From the NCBI GenBank assembly GCA_031423015.1, contig JANPER010000046.1:1-64000 (forward strand): a stretch of DNA of 64,000 bases, given 5' to 3'. Position numbers and translations under genes: made by a program. The notes under the pieces were generated by a model, which had not been told where the DNA came from, made no database searches, and saw only the letters and a program-made list of their open reading frames with translations. The stretch's first letter is position 1, and each line of letters starts with the position of its first letter. Positions 50,761 through 58,944 of this stretch are shown piece by piece. Source of the stretch: DATGPD01 sp031423015 (GTDB lineage Bacteria; Planctomycetota; UBA1135; UBA2386).

Positions 50761-51915
50761 TTACAACTCGCCGCGGAAGGCACGGTGTTGGAGGGAGGCG
50801 AAAAGGGCGTCGAGTTGGGCGAGGGAGGCGCGGTGGGAGGACTTCAGGGTCTCGATGGCGGCGATGCGACGGGCGAAGTCTTGTTGGAGCCGCACTGGCG
50901 GCAGTGGAATCTGAAAGCGCCGAATCTGCTCAAAGTTCAGTCCGGGCTTGGTTTGGCCGTACTGAGCTCTCGCGATCTGCCGCTGACCGCCAGCCTCCAG
51001 ACTCAGAAAGAAAGAGAGGAACTCCGGTTCGATGCACGTTGGATCTGGTCGCAGGATGGCGACGTGTTGGCTGACATATGCCCCGGCCAGGTCGGCGGGA
51101 ACCGAGGCCACGCGACCGATCCGCGAACCTGTAATCGTGAGCACTACGTCGCCAGCTGCCACTCGCGTGCGACGTGCCTCGGCATTGTCGGGGGGAGTTA
51201 CGAATGCGATGTCCTCAGACCCGATGTGGTTCATCTGCACATCAAGAGATCGGATGAACCTGGAACCCTTCGAGACATAGAACTCCGCCCAACCTCGGCC
51301 ACCGCTCGTGACAAAGGTTAAGCAGTTGCCGAGCGCACCTATGTTCAGGTTGTTTGAGTTGGTAGCGGGGTCGCCGAACAGGTCGAGGAAGACGGATTGG
51401 GTAAGGGTGTCGAGTTGGGCGAGGGCGGCGCGGCGCTTGGCCTGCAGCGTCTCCGCCCGGTCCAGCACGTCCGCAATCCGCCGCTGCTCCCCCACGGGCG
51501 GAAGTGGTATCCCAATCTGGCGAATGGCGTTGACCGACAAGTGCCTCACTGTGACGTAGGGTGTCACGGCTTCGATGGCTCGCAGCGCCGCGGGCAAGAA
51601 ATGAAACAAGTAGGCGTCGTCCAAGTTGCAGCTCGACGAAGCAATCCTGCACACGCGCTGGTTCAACAGTGCTTTGCCGCCCTGCCATCGTGCCCGATTG
51701 AACTCTCCGTCCATGCCAATGAGCATATCGCCGTTACGGATGACGAACCTGGGATCATAATCACCGCGATAGAGGGTCGAGGAGAATCCTGGAACCACAT
51801 CTCGGATGCGAACAATCGGAATGTCACCACAGTTTCCAAAACTGGCCGAGTCGAACGCGAACCCGGAGAGGATATCCACGAACTCGCCGAGCTTTCCTAG
51901 CGCCCATCGAGTCAC
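50761..51915 (-). CDS. hsdS: Type I restriction-modification specificity subunit S
   Basis: Specificity subunit of 384 residues that reads the two halves of the DNA target for both methylation and restriction. Two target-recognition domains (about 1-135 and 190-330) are each followed by a conserved helical spacer: 'PPVGEQRRIADVLDRAETLQ' and 'DFARRIAAIETLKSSHRASL', the internal repeat that defines HsdS. Base composition is less GC-rich than in hsdM, as is common for exchangeable recognition domains. The start overlaps the hsdM stop (ATGA). Ten bases separate its end from the AlbA_2-type gene. Confidence 0.92.
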   Translation of the reverse strand: MTRWALGKLGEFVDILSGFAFDSASFGNCGDIPIVRIRDVVPGFSSTLYRGDYDPRFVIRNGDMLIGMDGEFNRARWQGGKALLNQRVCRIASSSCNLDDAYLFHFLPAALRAIEAVTPYVTVRHLSVNAIRQIGIPLPPVGEQRRIADVLDRAETLQAKRRAALAQLDTLTQSVFLDLFGDPATNSNNLNIGALGNCLTFVTSGGRGWAEFYVSKGSRFIRSLDVQMNHIGSEDIAFVTPPDNAEARRTRVAAGDVVLTITGSRIGRVASVPADLAGAYVSQHVAILRPDPTCIEPEFLSFFLSLEAGGQRQIARAQYGQTKPGLNFEQIRRFQIPLPPVRLQQDFARRIAAIETLKSSHRASLAQLDALFASLQHRAFRGEL

Positions 51916-53462
51916 TTCAGCATCCCCTCCAACTCCTTCATGCCTCGCTCAATCTCTCTCTCCAACTTCGCCAGCTCCGCCAGCAGCTCCAACGGCGACC
52001 GATGCTCCACCTCCACATGCACGGTTTCCTTGTACCGATTGAGGCTCAAGTCATGGCCCTGCGCCGCGATGTCCGCCTTGCTCACACAGAAGCTCTGCGC
52101 CGTGCGCGGTCGCTCACGCTCGGCACCGGCTCGCTCCTTCCACCGTACTAACACATCCGGCAAGTTGTTCTTCGCGTGCTCCGACTCAGTCAACACCACG
52201 TGCGGCACCGGCCCGAGCTTGTCGTCGCTCAGCAACGCCGTGCGTTTGTCGTCCAAGCTCCAACCGTCCGCATCCACGTCGTAGAACCACACGTGATCGG
52301 TGCCGCCACTGTTTGTCTTCGTGAACAACAGAATCGCCGTCGACACGCCCGCATACGGCTTGAACACGCCGCCGGGCAGCGACACCACGCCATCCAGCTT
52401 CTGCTCCTCCACCAGCACACGCCGTAGTTCCTTGTGCGCCTTGCTGCTGCCGAACAGCACGCCGTCCGGCACGATCACCGCGGCCCGGCCGCCTGGCTTC
52501 AGCAGCCGCAGAAACAACGCGAGGAACAGCAGCTCGGTCTTCTTGGTCTTGACGACCTTGAGCAGGTCTTTGGCGGTGTTGTCGTAGTCGAGGCTGCCGG
52601 CGAACGGCGGATTGGCGAGCACCAGCGTGTAGGCCTCCTCGTCCGCGGCGTGGTCTTGCGCCAGGGAGTCGCGGTAGCGGATATCGGGGTTCTCGACGCC
52701 GTGTAACAGCATGTTCATGCTGCCGATGCGCAGCATGGTGTTGTCGAAGTCGAAGCCGTGGAAGGCGTGCTGGTGGAAGTGCTCCTTCTGCTTCTTGTCG
52801 TGCAGGATCGCGGGGTGGTGCTCGCGCAAATACTCCGCCGCCGCCACCAGGAACCCACAGGTGCCGCTCGCCGGATCACAGATCAGGTCGCCGGCTTGCG
52901 GCGCCGTCATCTCGACCATCAGCTTGATGATGTGCCGCGGCGTGCGGAACTGACCGTTCTGCCCGGCGGTCGCGATCTTGCCGAGCATGTATTCATAGAG
53001 GTCGCCCTTGGTGTCGCGGTCGACCATGGGGACGCCGTCGATCAGGTCCACCACCTTGGCCAGGAGCGCCGGTGTCGGGATGGTGAAGCGCGCATCCTTC
53101 ATGTGCGTCGCATAGGTGGAGCCCTCGCCACCCAGGTCGCGCAGGAAGGGGAACACGTGCTGGTCGACGACCTTGTGCATGTCGGCCGCTGCGAAGTGCT
53201 TGAAGCGCGACCAGCGAAAGTCCTCGTAGGCGCGGCCGCCCTTGTCGCCCCGGCCATCCTTGCCCGGTGGAAACACCCGCCGTTCCATCGGCTGCTTCAG
53301 CCGCGCCGCCTTGTTCTCCTCCAGCGTGTGCAGGTCGTCGAGCCGGCGCAGGAACAGCAGATATGTGATCTGCTCGATGACCTCGATCGGGTTCGAGATG
53401 CCGCCCGACCAGAACGCGTTCCAGATCTGGTCGACTTGATTCTTGATCTCGCCAGTGAGCAT
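51912..53462 (-). CDS. hsdM: Type I restriction-modification DNA methyltransferase subunit M
   Basis: N6-adenine methyltransferase of 516 residues. An N-terminal helical domain ('QIWNAFWSGGISNPIEVIEQ') leads to the catalytic domain with the AdoMet motif 'DPASGTCGFLVAAAEY', the catalytic 'LANPPFAGS' and 'FRTPRHIIKLMVEM'. It protects host DNA and forms the core of the restriction complex with HsdS and HsdR. The ATG at 53462 ('MLTGEIKNQVDQ') was preferred over an upstream in-frame start because homologues begin here. It is the first gene of the operon, 73 bases after the end of priA on the same strand. Confidence 0.94.
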   Translation of the reverse strand: MLTGEIKNQVDQIWNAFWSGGISNPIEVIEQITYLLFLRRLDDLHTLEENKAARLKQPMERRVFPPGKDGRGDKGGRAYEDFRWSRFKHFAAADMHKVVDQHVFPFLRDLGGEGSTYATHMKDARFTIPTPALLAKVVDLIDGVPMVDRDTKGDLYEYMLGKIATAGQNGQFRTPRHIIKLMVEMTAPQAGDLICDPASGTCGFLVAAAEYLREHHPAILHDKKQKEHFHQHAFHGFDFDNTMLRIGSMNMLLHGVENPDIRYRDSLAQDHAADEEAYTLVLANPPFAGSLDYDNTAKDLLKVVKTKKTELLFLALFLRLLKPGGRAAVIVPDGVLFGSSKAHKELRRVLVEEQKLDGVVSLPGGVFKPYAGVSTAILLFTKTNSGGTDHVWFYDVDADGWSLDDKRTALLSDDKLGPVPHVVLTESEHAKNNLPDVLVRWKERAGAERERPRTAQSFCVSKADIAAQGHDLSLNRYKETVHVEVEHRSPLELLAELAKLEREIERGMKELEGMLK

Positions 53463-53535
53463 GGGTGCCGGCGGACAGCATGCAGGCGGAGCGGAGGCGA
53501 CGGAAGCGCAGAAAGTGTCAGGCACTCTCTTGCGA

Positions 53536-55782
53536 TCACGTCATCGACGACGGGTCCACGTCGAGCGTCACCCGCAACGTACTCGTGGTGAGTGCTTCGC
53601 AGTCGCGCAGCGCGGCCATCGCGCGGGCGAAGCCTTCCTGGGTGAACGCCTTCACCAGGAAGTGCACGCGCACGCGGTCCTTGATGCGCTCGATCGGCGC
53701 GGGCGCGGGACCTAGCACCGCGAGGTCTTGCGCGTCGGTTACCCGCGTGCGCAGCGCGGCCGCCGTCTGCCGCACGACGTCGGGCTTGCGCCCTTCGATC
53801 AGCACGCGCAGCAGGCGCGCGAACGGCGGGTAGCCGGCTTCTTTGCGGAACACGAGTTCCTGCTGCACGAAGCTCTCGAAGTCGAGCTTGGCGGCGGCGC
53901 GCACGGCGTAGTTGTCGGGACACAGCGTCTGGAAGACCACGGTGCCCGCTTTCTCGGAGCGCCCCGCGCGCCCCGCCACTTGATACAGCAAGTGAAACGT
54001 CCGCTCCGCGGCGCGGAAGTCGGCGTGCATCAAGCCCGTGTCGGCCGAGATCACGCCCACCAGCGTCACGTCGGGGAAGTCGAGGCCCTTCGCCAGCATC
54101 TGCGTGCCGACCAAGATGTCGATGTGGCGCTTGCGGAACGCCTCGAGCACGCGCTCGTGCGCGCCGCGCTTGCTCATGGTGTCAGCATCCATGCGCTGCA
54201 CGACGGCGTTGGGAAACAGACTCTTGATCGCTTCCTCGACCCGCTCGGTGCCGGCGCCGAGGTCGTGCATCGGGCCGTGCTCGCACACCGGACAGCGCGG
54301 CGGCACGCGGCACTCGCTGTTGCAGTAGTGGCACACCAACCGATTCACGCGCCGATGCAGCGTCATGCTGATGTCACAGTGCGTGCACTTCAACGCCTCG
54401 CCGCACTTGCCGCAGATCAACACAGGTGAGTAGCCGCGGCGATTCAGGAACAGGATCACCTGATCCTTCATCGACAGGCGTTCCTCGATCAGCCCGCGCA
54501 GCGTGCGCGACACCATCACGCCCCCGACATAGGAGGTCTTGGGCTCCTTGCGCAGATCCTCGACCACGATGCGCGGCAGCTTGCCCATGCCCGCGCGCTC
54601 GGGCAGCTCGATCAACCGATACACGCCACGCCGCGCGCGGCCATAGCTCTCGAGGCTCGGGGTCGCTGAGCCGAGCACCACGACGGCCTTCTCGATCTCG
54701 CCGCGCGCCACCGCCATCTCGCGCGCGTGGTAGCGCGGCGTGTTCTCCTGCTTGAACGACGTCTCGTGCTCCTCGTCGACCACGATCAAGCCGAGATTTT
54801 GCACCGGCGCGAACAGGGCAGAGCGCGCGCCGATGGCGATGTTGGCGTGCCCATCCATCAGGCGGCGCCACTGCTCACCTCGTTCGGCCGCGGTGAGGCC
54901 CGAGTGCAAGACGGCCACGTCCGGAAAGCGCGACGCAAAGCGGCCGACGGTCTGTGGCGTGAGCGAGATCTCCGGCACGAGCACGATGGCGCTCTTCTTG
55001 GCCGCGCGCACTTCTTCGAGGATACGCAGATACACCTCGGTCTTGCCGCTGCCCGTGACGCCGTGCAGCAGGAACACCGCGTGCTCGCCAACCTGCACGC
55101 ACTTGGTCGCCGCGTCGACGGCCGCCTGTTGACGCGGGTTCAGGTCGTGCCGGTGCGCGGTGAACTGACTGGGCACGAACGCGTTGTGCTCTTCCTCCAA
55201 GAACTCGCGCTTCAACACGCCTTGCTTCACCAGCGTCTGCCACGGGCTCGGCGATGTCTTGGTGCGCCGCTGCACGTCGATCACCTGCATGGGCGCGCCG
55301 AACTCCAGCACGGTGCGCAAGACCCGCGCGCGCGCGCCCTGTTTCTCTTCGAGCTGGCGCACCAACTCGGTGGCTTGCGGCCGATCGATCGCGACGTCGA
55401 GGTGAGCGACCTTTCGGGCACTGCGCCGCTTGACCGCCGCGGGCAACGTGGCGTCGAGCGCTTCACCGAGCGAACAGCCGTACTCCTTGGCGATGCGCCG
55501 CGCCAACGCCAGCACGCTGTCGGGCAGCAACAGCTCGGCGTCCAATACGTCGTTGACCGCCCGCACGCGTGCCTTGGGTACATCGCCAGGGTCAGCGGCG
55601 ATGGCCACGACGACGCCCGACAAGACCTTGTTGCGGAACGGCACGAGCACGCGATTGCCGACGCGCAGCCGCATGCCCGGCGGCACCGAGTAGGTGAACT
55701 CAGTATCGAGGGGCAGCTTGAGCGCGACGCGCGCGTACTTCGCGCCGGGCAGCGGCGCTGACATTGGATCGAAGAGACTCAC
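53536..55782 (-). CDS. priA: Primosomal replication restart helicase PriA
   Basis: 3'-5' DNA helicase of 748 residues that reloads the replisome at stalled forks. An N-terminal 3'-DNA-binding domain ('YSVPPGMRLRVGNRVLVPF') precedes the helicase with Walker A 'HGVTGSGKTEVYL', 'VVDEEHETSFKQ' and 'VGTQMLAKGLDFPDVTLV'. The zinc-binding insert is complete: 'CGKCGEALKCTHC', then 'CHYCNSECRVPPRCPVC'. The GTG start at 55782 has AGG four bases away; the ATG at 55764 is an alternative. The restriction operon lies directly downstream on the same strand. Confidence 0.95.
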   Translation of the reverse strand: MSLFDPMSAPLPGAKYARVALKLPLDTEFTYSVPPGMRLRVGNRVLVPFRNKVLSGVVVAIAADPGDVPKARVRAVNDVLDAELLLPDSVLALARRIAKEYGCSLGEALDATLPAAVKRRSARKVAHLDVAIDRPQATELVRQLEEKQGARARVLRTVLEFGAPMQVIDVQRRTKTSPSPWQTLVKQGVLKREFLEEEHNAFVPSQFTAHRHDLNPRQQAAVDAATKCVQVGEHAVFLLHGVTGSGKTEVYLRILEEVRAAKKSAIVLVPEISLTPQTVGRFASRFPDVAVLHSGLTAAERGEQWRRLMDGHANIAIGARSALFAPVQNLGLIVVDEEHETSFKQENTPRYHAREMAVARGEIEKAVVVLGSATPSLESYGRARRGVYRLIELPERAGMGKLPRIVVEDLRKEPKTSYVGGVMVSRTLRGLIEERLSMKDQVILFLNRRGYSPVLICGKCGEALKCTHCDISMTLHRRVNRLVCHYCNSECRVPPRCPVCEHGPMHDLGAGTERVEEAIKSLFPNAVVQRMDADTMSKRGAHERVLEAFRKRHIDILVGTQMLAKGLDFPDVTLVGVISADTGLMHADFRAAERTFHLLYQVAGRAGRSEKAGTVVFQTLCPDNYAVRAAAKLDFESFVQQELVFRKEAGYPPFARLLRVLIEGRKPDVVRQTAAALRTRVTDAQDLAVLGPAPAPIERIKDRVRVHFLVKAFTQEGFARAMAALRDCEALTTSTLRVTLDVDPSSMT

Positions 55783-55850
55783 ACCACCTGGTGTCTTGGG
55801 TGGCGCGAAAGGTTACGCCTCGAGTCAACAAATCCGAATCGCGAGCGCGA

Positions 55851-56282
55851 CTACAGCAGAAAGCGGCCGCGCACGGCCGGCGTTGGCACGCCGCAACGAT
55901 CCGCCGTTCCAAACCACTTCAGCCGCCGCCGCGCCACGAAGTCGTAGGCACAGTTGCGCAGCGGCCGCGGCACGATCCGACCCACCGCGCCAAACACGCG
56001 CCACACTCCGCCGAGGTGCCGCAACAGGCGCAAGACCGCGTCGCTGCGCAGGTGCAGGCCGTCGGCGTCGTGCAAGACCACGGTCAGAAGGTCGCCCGGC
56101 TTGTGCTCTGCCGCCAGCCGTGCGTACGTTTCGCCCTGCAGCGGCGCATAGCGCAGCACACCCCGGCGGTCGCGCGCCAGACTCCACTGCACGGCACGCG
56201 CGCACAGACCGCACTCACCGTCGTAGAACAGGATCGGCCCGTCGTGCGTACTGGTTGTCGTGCTGGACGTCGTACTAGTCAT
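55851..56282 (-). CDS. DCC-family thiol-disulfide oxidoreductase (DUF393)
   Basis: Protein of 143 residues with the family signature 'ILFYDGECGLCARAVQW' near the front, giving a thioredoxin-like CxxC pair. 'LRYAPLQGETYARL' and 'SDAVLRLLRHLGGVWRV' are further conserved pieces. The role of DCC proteins is not well known; a thiol-disulfide exchange function is proposed. The threonine/serine-rich first twelve residues are low complexity. It is divergent from the FmdB-like gene, 40 bases apart. Confidence 0.88.
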   Translation of the reverse strand: MTSTTSSTTTSTHDGPILFYDGECGLCARAVQWSLARDRRGVLRYAPLQGETYARLAAEHKPGDLLTVVLHDADGLHLRSDAVLRLLRHLGGVWRVFGAVGRIVPRPLRNCAYDFVARRRLKWFGTADRCGVPTPAVRGRFLL

Positions 56283-56322
56283 TGTCGGAACGCGTATCGG
56301 CCGTATCGTGCGGCAAGCGAAG

Positions 56323-56559
56323 ATGCCGCTCTACCTATATCGCTGCACCAAGTGCAGCCACCGTTTCGAACAGCTCGTGCATACCACCAACGGCGCGGTC
56401 ACCACGGCGGTGCAATGCCCGAGTTGCGGCAGCGACCAGCAGGAGCGCCAGCTCACCAGTTTCAACGTCGGTGGCAGGGCGAACACAAGCGCCACTGCCA
56501 ACGAGAGCGAGCCGTTCTGCGGCCGCTGCGGCGAAAACCGACCGCCGTGCAGCCCGTAG
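56323..56559 (+). CDS. FmdB-family zinc-ribbon protein
   Basis: Small protein of 78 residues. It starts 'MPLYLYRCTKCSHRFEQLV' and continues with 'VQCPSCGSDQQERQLTSFN', giving the four-cysteine zinc ribbon of the FmdB putative regulatory family. A third cysteine pair lies near the end ('FCGRCG'). The function is unknown, often guessed to be regulatory. It lies upstream of moaA in the same direction, with a 66-base gap that contains a promoter, so it need not be co-transcribed. Confidence 0.85.
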   Translation: MPLYLYRCTKCSHRFEQLVHTTNGAVTTAVQCPSCGSDQQERQLTSFNVGGRANTSATANESEPFCGRCGENRPPCSP

Positions 56560-56582
56560 AACGCGGCGCCACTCCTCGAGCG

Positions 56583-56613
56583 TTGACCGCCTCCAGCAGC
56601 TGAACCGTATAGT
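56583..56613 (+). promoter_or_regulatory. Probable promoter of moaA
   Basis: TTGACC (56583-56588) and TATAGT (56608-56613) are separated by 19 bases. Transcription would begin about six bases before the GTG start of moaA, leaving almost no leader. Confidence 0.45.
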
Positions 56614-56625
56614 GCGCGGCCCCTC

Positions 56626-57651
56626 GTGCTCCGCGACACCTTCCACCGCCCGCTCGCCAACCTGCGCGTGTCGGTCACCGACCGCTGCAACCTGCGCTGC
56701 GCCTACTGCATGCCCGAGGAGGAATACGTCTGGCTGCCGCGGACCGACATCCTCGACTTCGAGGAGACGAGCCGCTTGGTCGACGTGTTCGCAAAGCTCG
56801 GCGTCGAGGAAGTGCGGGTCACCGGCGGTGAACCCCTCGTGCGGCACGACCTCGACGTGCTCGTGCGCATGCTGGCCAGCAAGCCGGCGCTGCGCGACCT
56901 GGCGTTGACCACCAACGGCGTGCTGCTCGATCGGCACGCCGCGACGCTGAAGGCCGCTGGCCTCTCCCGCGTCACCATCAGCCTCGACACGCTGCGGCCC
57001 GAGCGCTTCTTGGCGTTGACGCGGCGCGACGATCACGCGCGCGTCCTCGCCGGCATCGACGCTGCGCTCGTCGCTGGCTTCGAGCGCGTGAAGCTCAACA
57101 CCGTCGTGCTGCGCGGCACCAACGACGACGAGATCGGCGACTTGCTGGCGTTTGGCCGCGAGCGCAATATCGAGGTGCGCTTCATCGAGTACATGGACGT
57201 CGGCGGGGCGACGCGTTGGTCGCGCGCCGACGTGGTGTCGGCGCGCGAGATCCTGGCCTCGATCGCCGCGCGCTTCGGCGCCGTGCAGCCGGTCGACGAG
57301 GCGCGCGGCACGGCGCCGGCGGAACGCTTCGCGCTCGCCGACGGCACGCGCTTTGGCGTGATCGCGAGCACGACGCAGCCGTTCTGCGGCACCTGCGATC
57401 GCGCCCGGCTGACCGCCGACGGCACGTTCTTCACCTGTCTCTACGCGCGCAACGGGCTCGACCTGCGCGCGCCGCTGCGCGCCGGCGCCAGCGACGAGGA
57501 GTTGCGCGAACTGATCGCGCAGACGTGGAGGCTCCGCGCCGACCGCGGCGCCGAGCAGCGACTGGGCCTGGCTGCGGCAAGGCAGCCGCTCGCCGACGTC
57601 ACCGAACTGCGCGCCGAGCCGCACCTCGAGATGCACACGCGCGGCGGCTAA
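56626..57651 (+). CDS. moaA: GTP 3',8-cyclase MoaA
   Basis: Radical SAM enzyme of 341 residues that starts molybdenum cofactor synthesis by rearranging GTP to 3',8-cyclo-GTP, the substrate of MoaC. The first iron-sulfur cluster motif is 'CNLRCAYCMP'; the second cluster lies in 'CGTCDRARLT' with a third cysteine in 'FFTCLYA'. 'VRVTGGEPLVRHDL' is the usual SAM-binding segment, and the chain ends with the double glycine needed for activity. GTG start. Its end overlaps the convergent transporter gene by four bases. Confidence 0.95.
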   Translation: MLRDTFHRPLANLRVSVTDRCNLRCAYCMPEEEYVWLPRTDILDFEETSRLVDVFAKLGVEEVRVTGGEPLVRHDLDVLVRMLASKPALRDLALTTNGVLLDRHAATLKAAGLSRVTISLDTLRPERFLALTRRDDHARVLAGIDAALVAGFERVKLNTVVLRGTNDDEIGDLLAFGRERNIEVRFIEYMDVGGATRWSRADVVSAREILASIAARFGAVQPVDEARGTAPAERFALADGTRFGVIASTTQPFCGTCDRARLTADGTFFTCLYARNGLDLRAPLRAGASDEELRELIAQTWRLRADRGAEQRLGLAAARQPLADVTELRAEPHLEMHTRGG

Positions 57652-58940
57652 GCGATTGGCGTCGTCGCGGCCGGCGTGCTGCGTCGGCGAAAGGCGGCGG
57701 CCAGCCAGTAGCAGACGATCACCCAGCCCACGGCCAACGGCAGCGCGACCGCCGCCGCCTGCGTTGGCGAGGCGTCGGTGAGGACGGCGAGGGACCACAG
57801 CACCACGACGTCGGCGGCGCGGTTCACCACGGTGTCGATGAACGCCTTGGCCTCGTACTTTTCCTGACGTGGCACCACGGTGAAGAGCACCTCGCGCGCC
57901 GGCTTGGCGAAGCCGAATTCGACGCCACGCCGCACCACCTGAACCACCGCGAGCACCGCCAACGTCGGCGACCAGGCGAGCGCGGCCACCGCGCCGAGGC
58001 TCACCACGGGAAGCAACGCCATCACCGGGCCGAGGCCGACGCGGCGCATCGCGTGCGCGACGACGAACACTTCGAGCAGGAGCGTCAGCAGGTTGGCGCC
58101 GAGGTCGACGTTCGCGAAGAACGTGGTGCGCTCTTCTTCGCCGCCGAGCAGCGCGCGCGCCATCCGTCCCTGCGTGTAGTACAGGTAGGTGGAGGTCAGG
58201 ATGTCGAAGAGCATCACCAGCGCCAGCGCACCGAGGTAGCGGGAGCGCGCCACCTGCCGGGCACCCCGAAACGCGTCGGCGAACGACGACACCCGCGCCG
58301 CGGCGCGCGGCTCTACGTGCGCGAGGCCGTGCACAGCCACCAGGCGGTGCACGCAGACGACGGCGAACTCGATGCCGAGCGCCGCCACGAGCAAGACGAT
58401 CTCGACGCCGACTTGGCCCATGACGCTAGTGAGCGCCGAGCCGACGACGGCGCCGAGCGTGCCGCCCGCAGCGATGAAGCCAAACAGACGTTGGCCCTGC
58501 GCTGGCGTGTGCACGTCCGCCATGAACGCCCAGAACACCGCGGTGAGGCCAAACAGGTTGTAGACGCTCAGCCAGACGAAGAAGACGTAGCCCGCTCCCA
58601 CGCGCGCGTTGCCTGCCGGCAGCAGCCACAGCAGCGCCGCGAACACGACGCAACACACGGCGGCCAGGTGATAGACGACGGGCAGCAGCCGTGCGCGCGG
58701 CAAGCGACCCACGAGCCAGGTGTAGGCTGGCATGGCGACCAGCGTGGCGGCGAGCGTGCCGAGGAACAGCCACTTCAACGTCTCCGGCCCGCGCTCGACG
58801 CCGAGCGCGTCGCGCACTGGGCGCAGCATGTAGTAGCTCGCCAGCAAGAAGAAGAAGTAGGTCGCCGCGAGCAACAGGCTCTTGGATTCGCCCGGCTCGA
58901 CGTTCACCAGTCGCCGCAGGAGAGTGCCAGGAGCTTGCAT
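57648..58940 (-). CDS. NTP/NDP-exchange-type (MFS-like) membrane transporter
   Basis: Membrane protein of 430 residues with about twelve hydrophobic segments. 'ATYFFFLLASYYMLRPVRD' at the first helix and 'YNLFGLTAVFWAFMADV' are typical of the ATP:ADP antiporter-like (Tlc/Npt) branch, which also has many members of unknown substrate in free-living bacteria. 'PRQEKYEAKAFIDTVVNRAAD' in the last third is another hallmark. Nucleotide exchange should not be assumed in a free-living host. It lies four bases after the end of the upstream membrane TPR gene, forming an operon. Confidence 0.85.
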   Translation of the reverse strand: MQAPGTLLRRLVNVEPGESKSLLLAATYFFFLLASYYMLRPVRDALGVERGPETLKWLFLGTLAATLVAMPAYTWLVGRLPRARLLPVVYHLAAVCCVVFAALLWLLPAGNARVGAGYVFFVWLSVYNLFGLTAVFWAFMADVHTPAQGQRLFGFIAAGGTLGAVVGSALTSVMGQVGVEIVLLVAALGIEFAVVCVHRLVAVHGLAHVEPRAAARVSSFADAFRGARQVARSRYLGALALVMLFDILTSTYLYYTQGRMARALLGGEEERTTFFANVDLGANLLTLLLEVFVVAHAMRRVGLGPVMALLPVVSLGAVAALAWSPTLAVLAVVQVVRRGVEFGFAKPAREVLFTVVPRQEKYEAKAFIDTVVNRAADVVVLWSLAVLTDASPTQAAAVALPLAVGWVIVCYWLAAAFRRRSTPAATTPIA

Positions 58941-58944
58941 GCGG

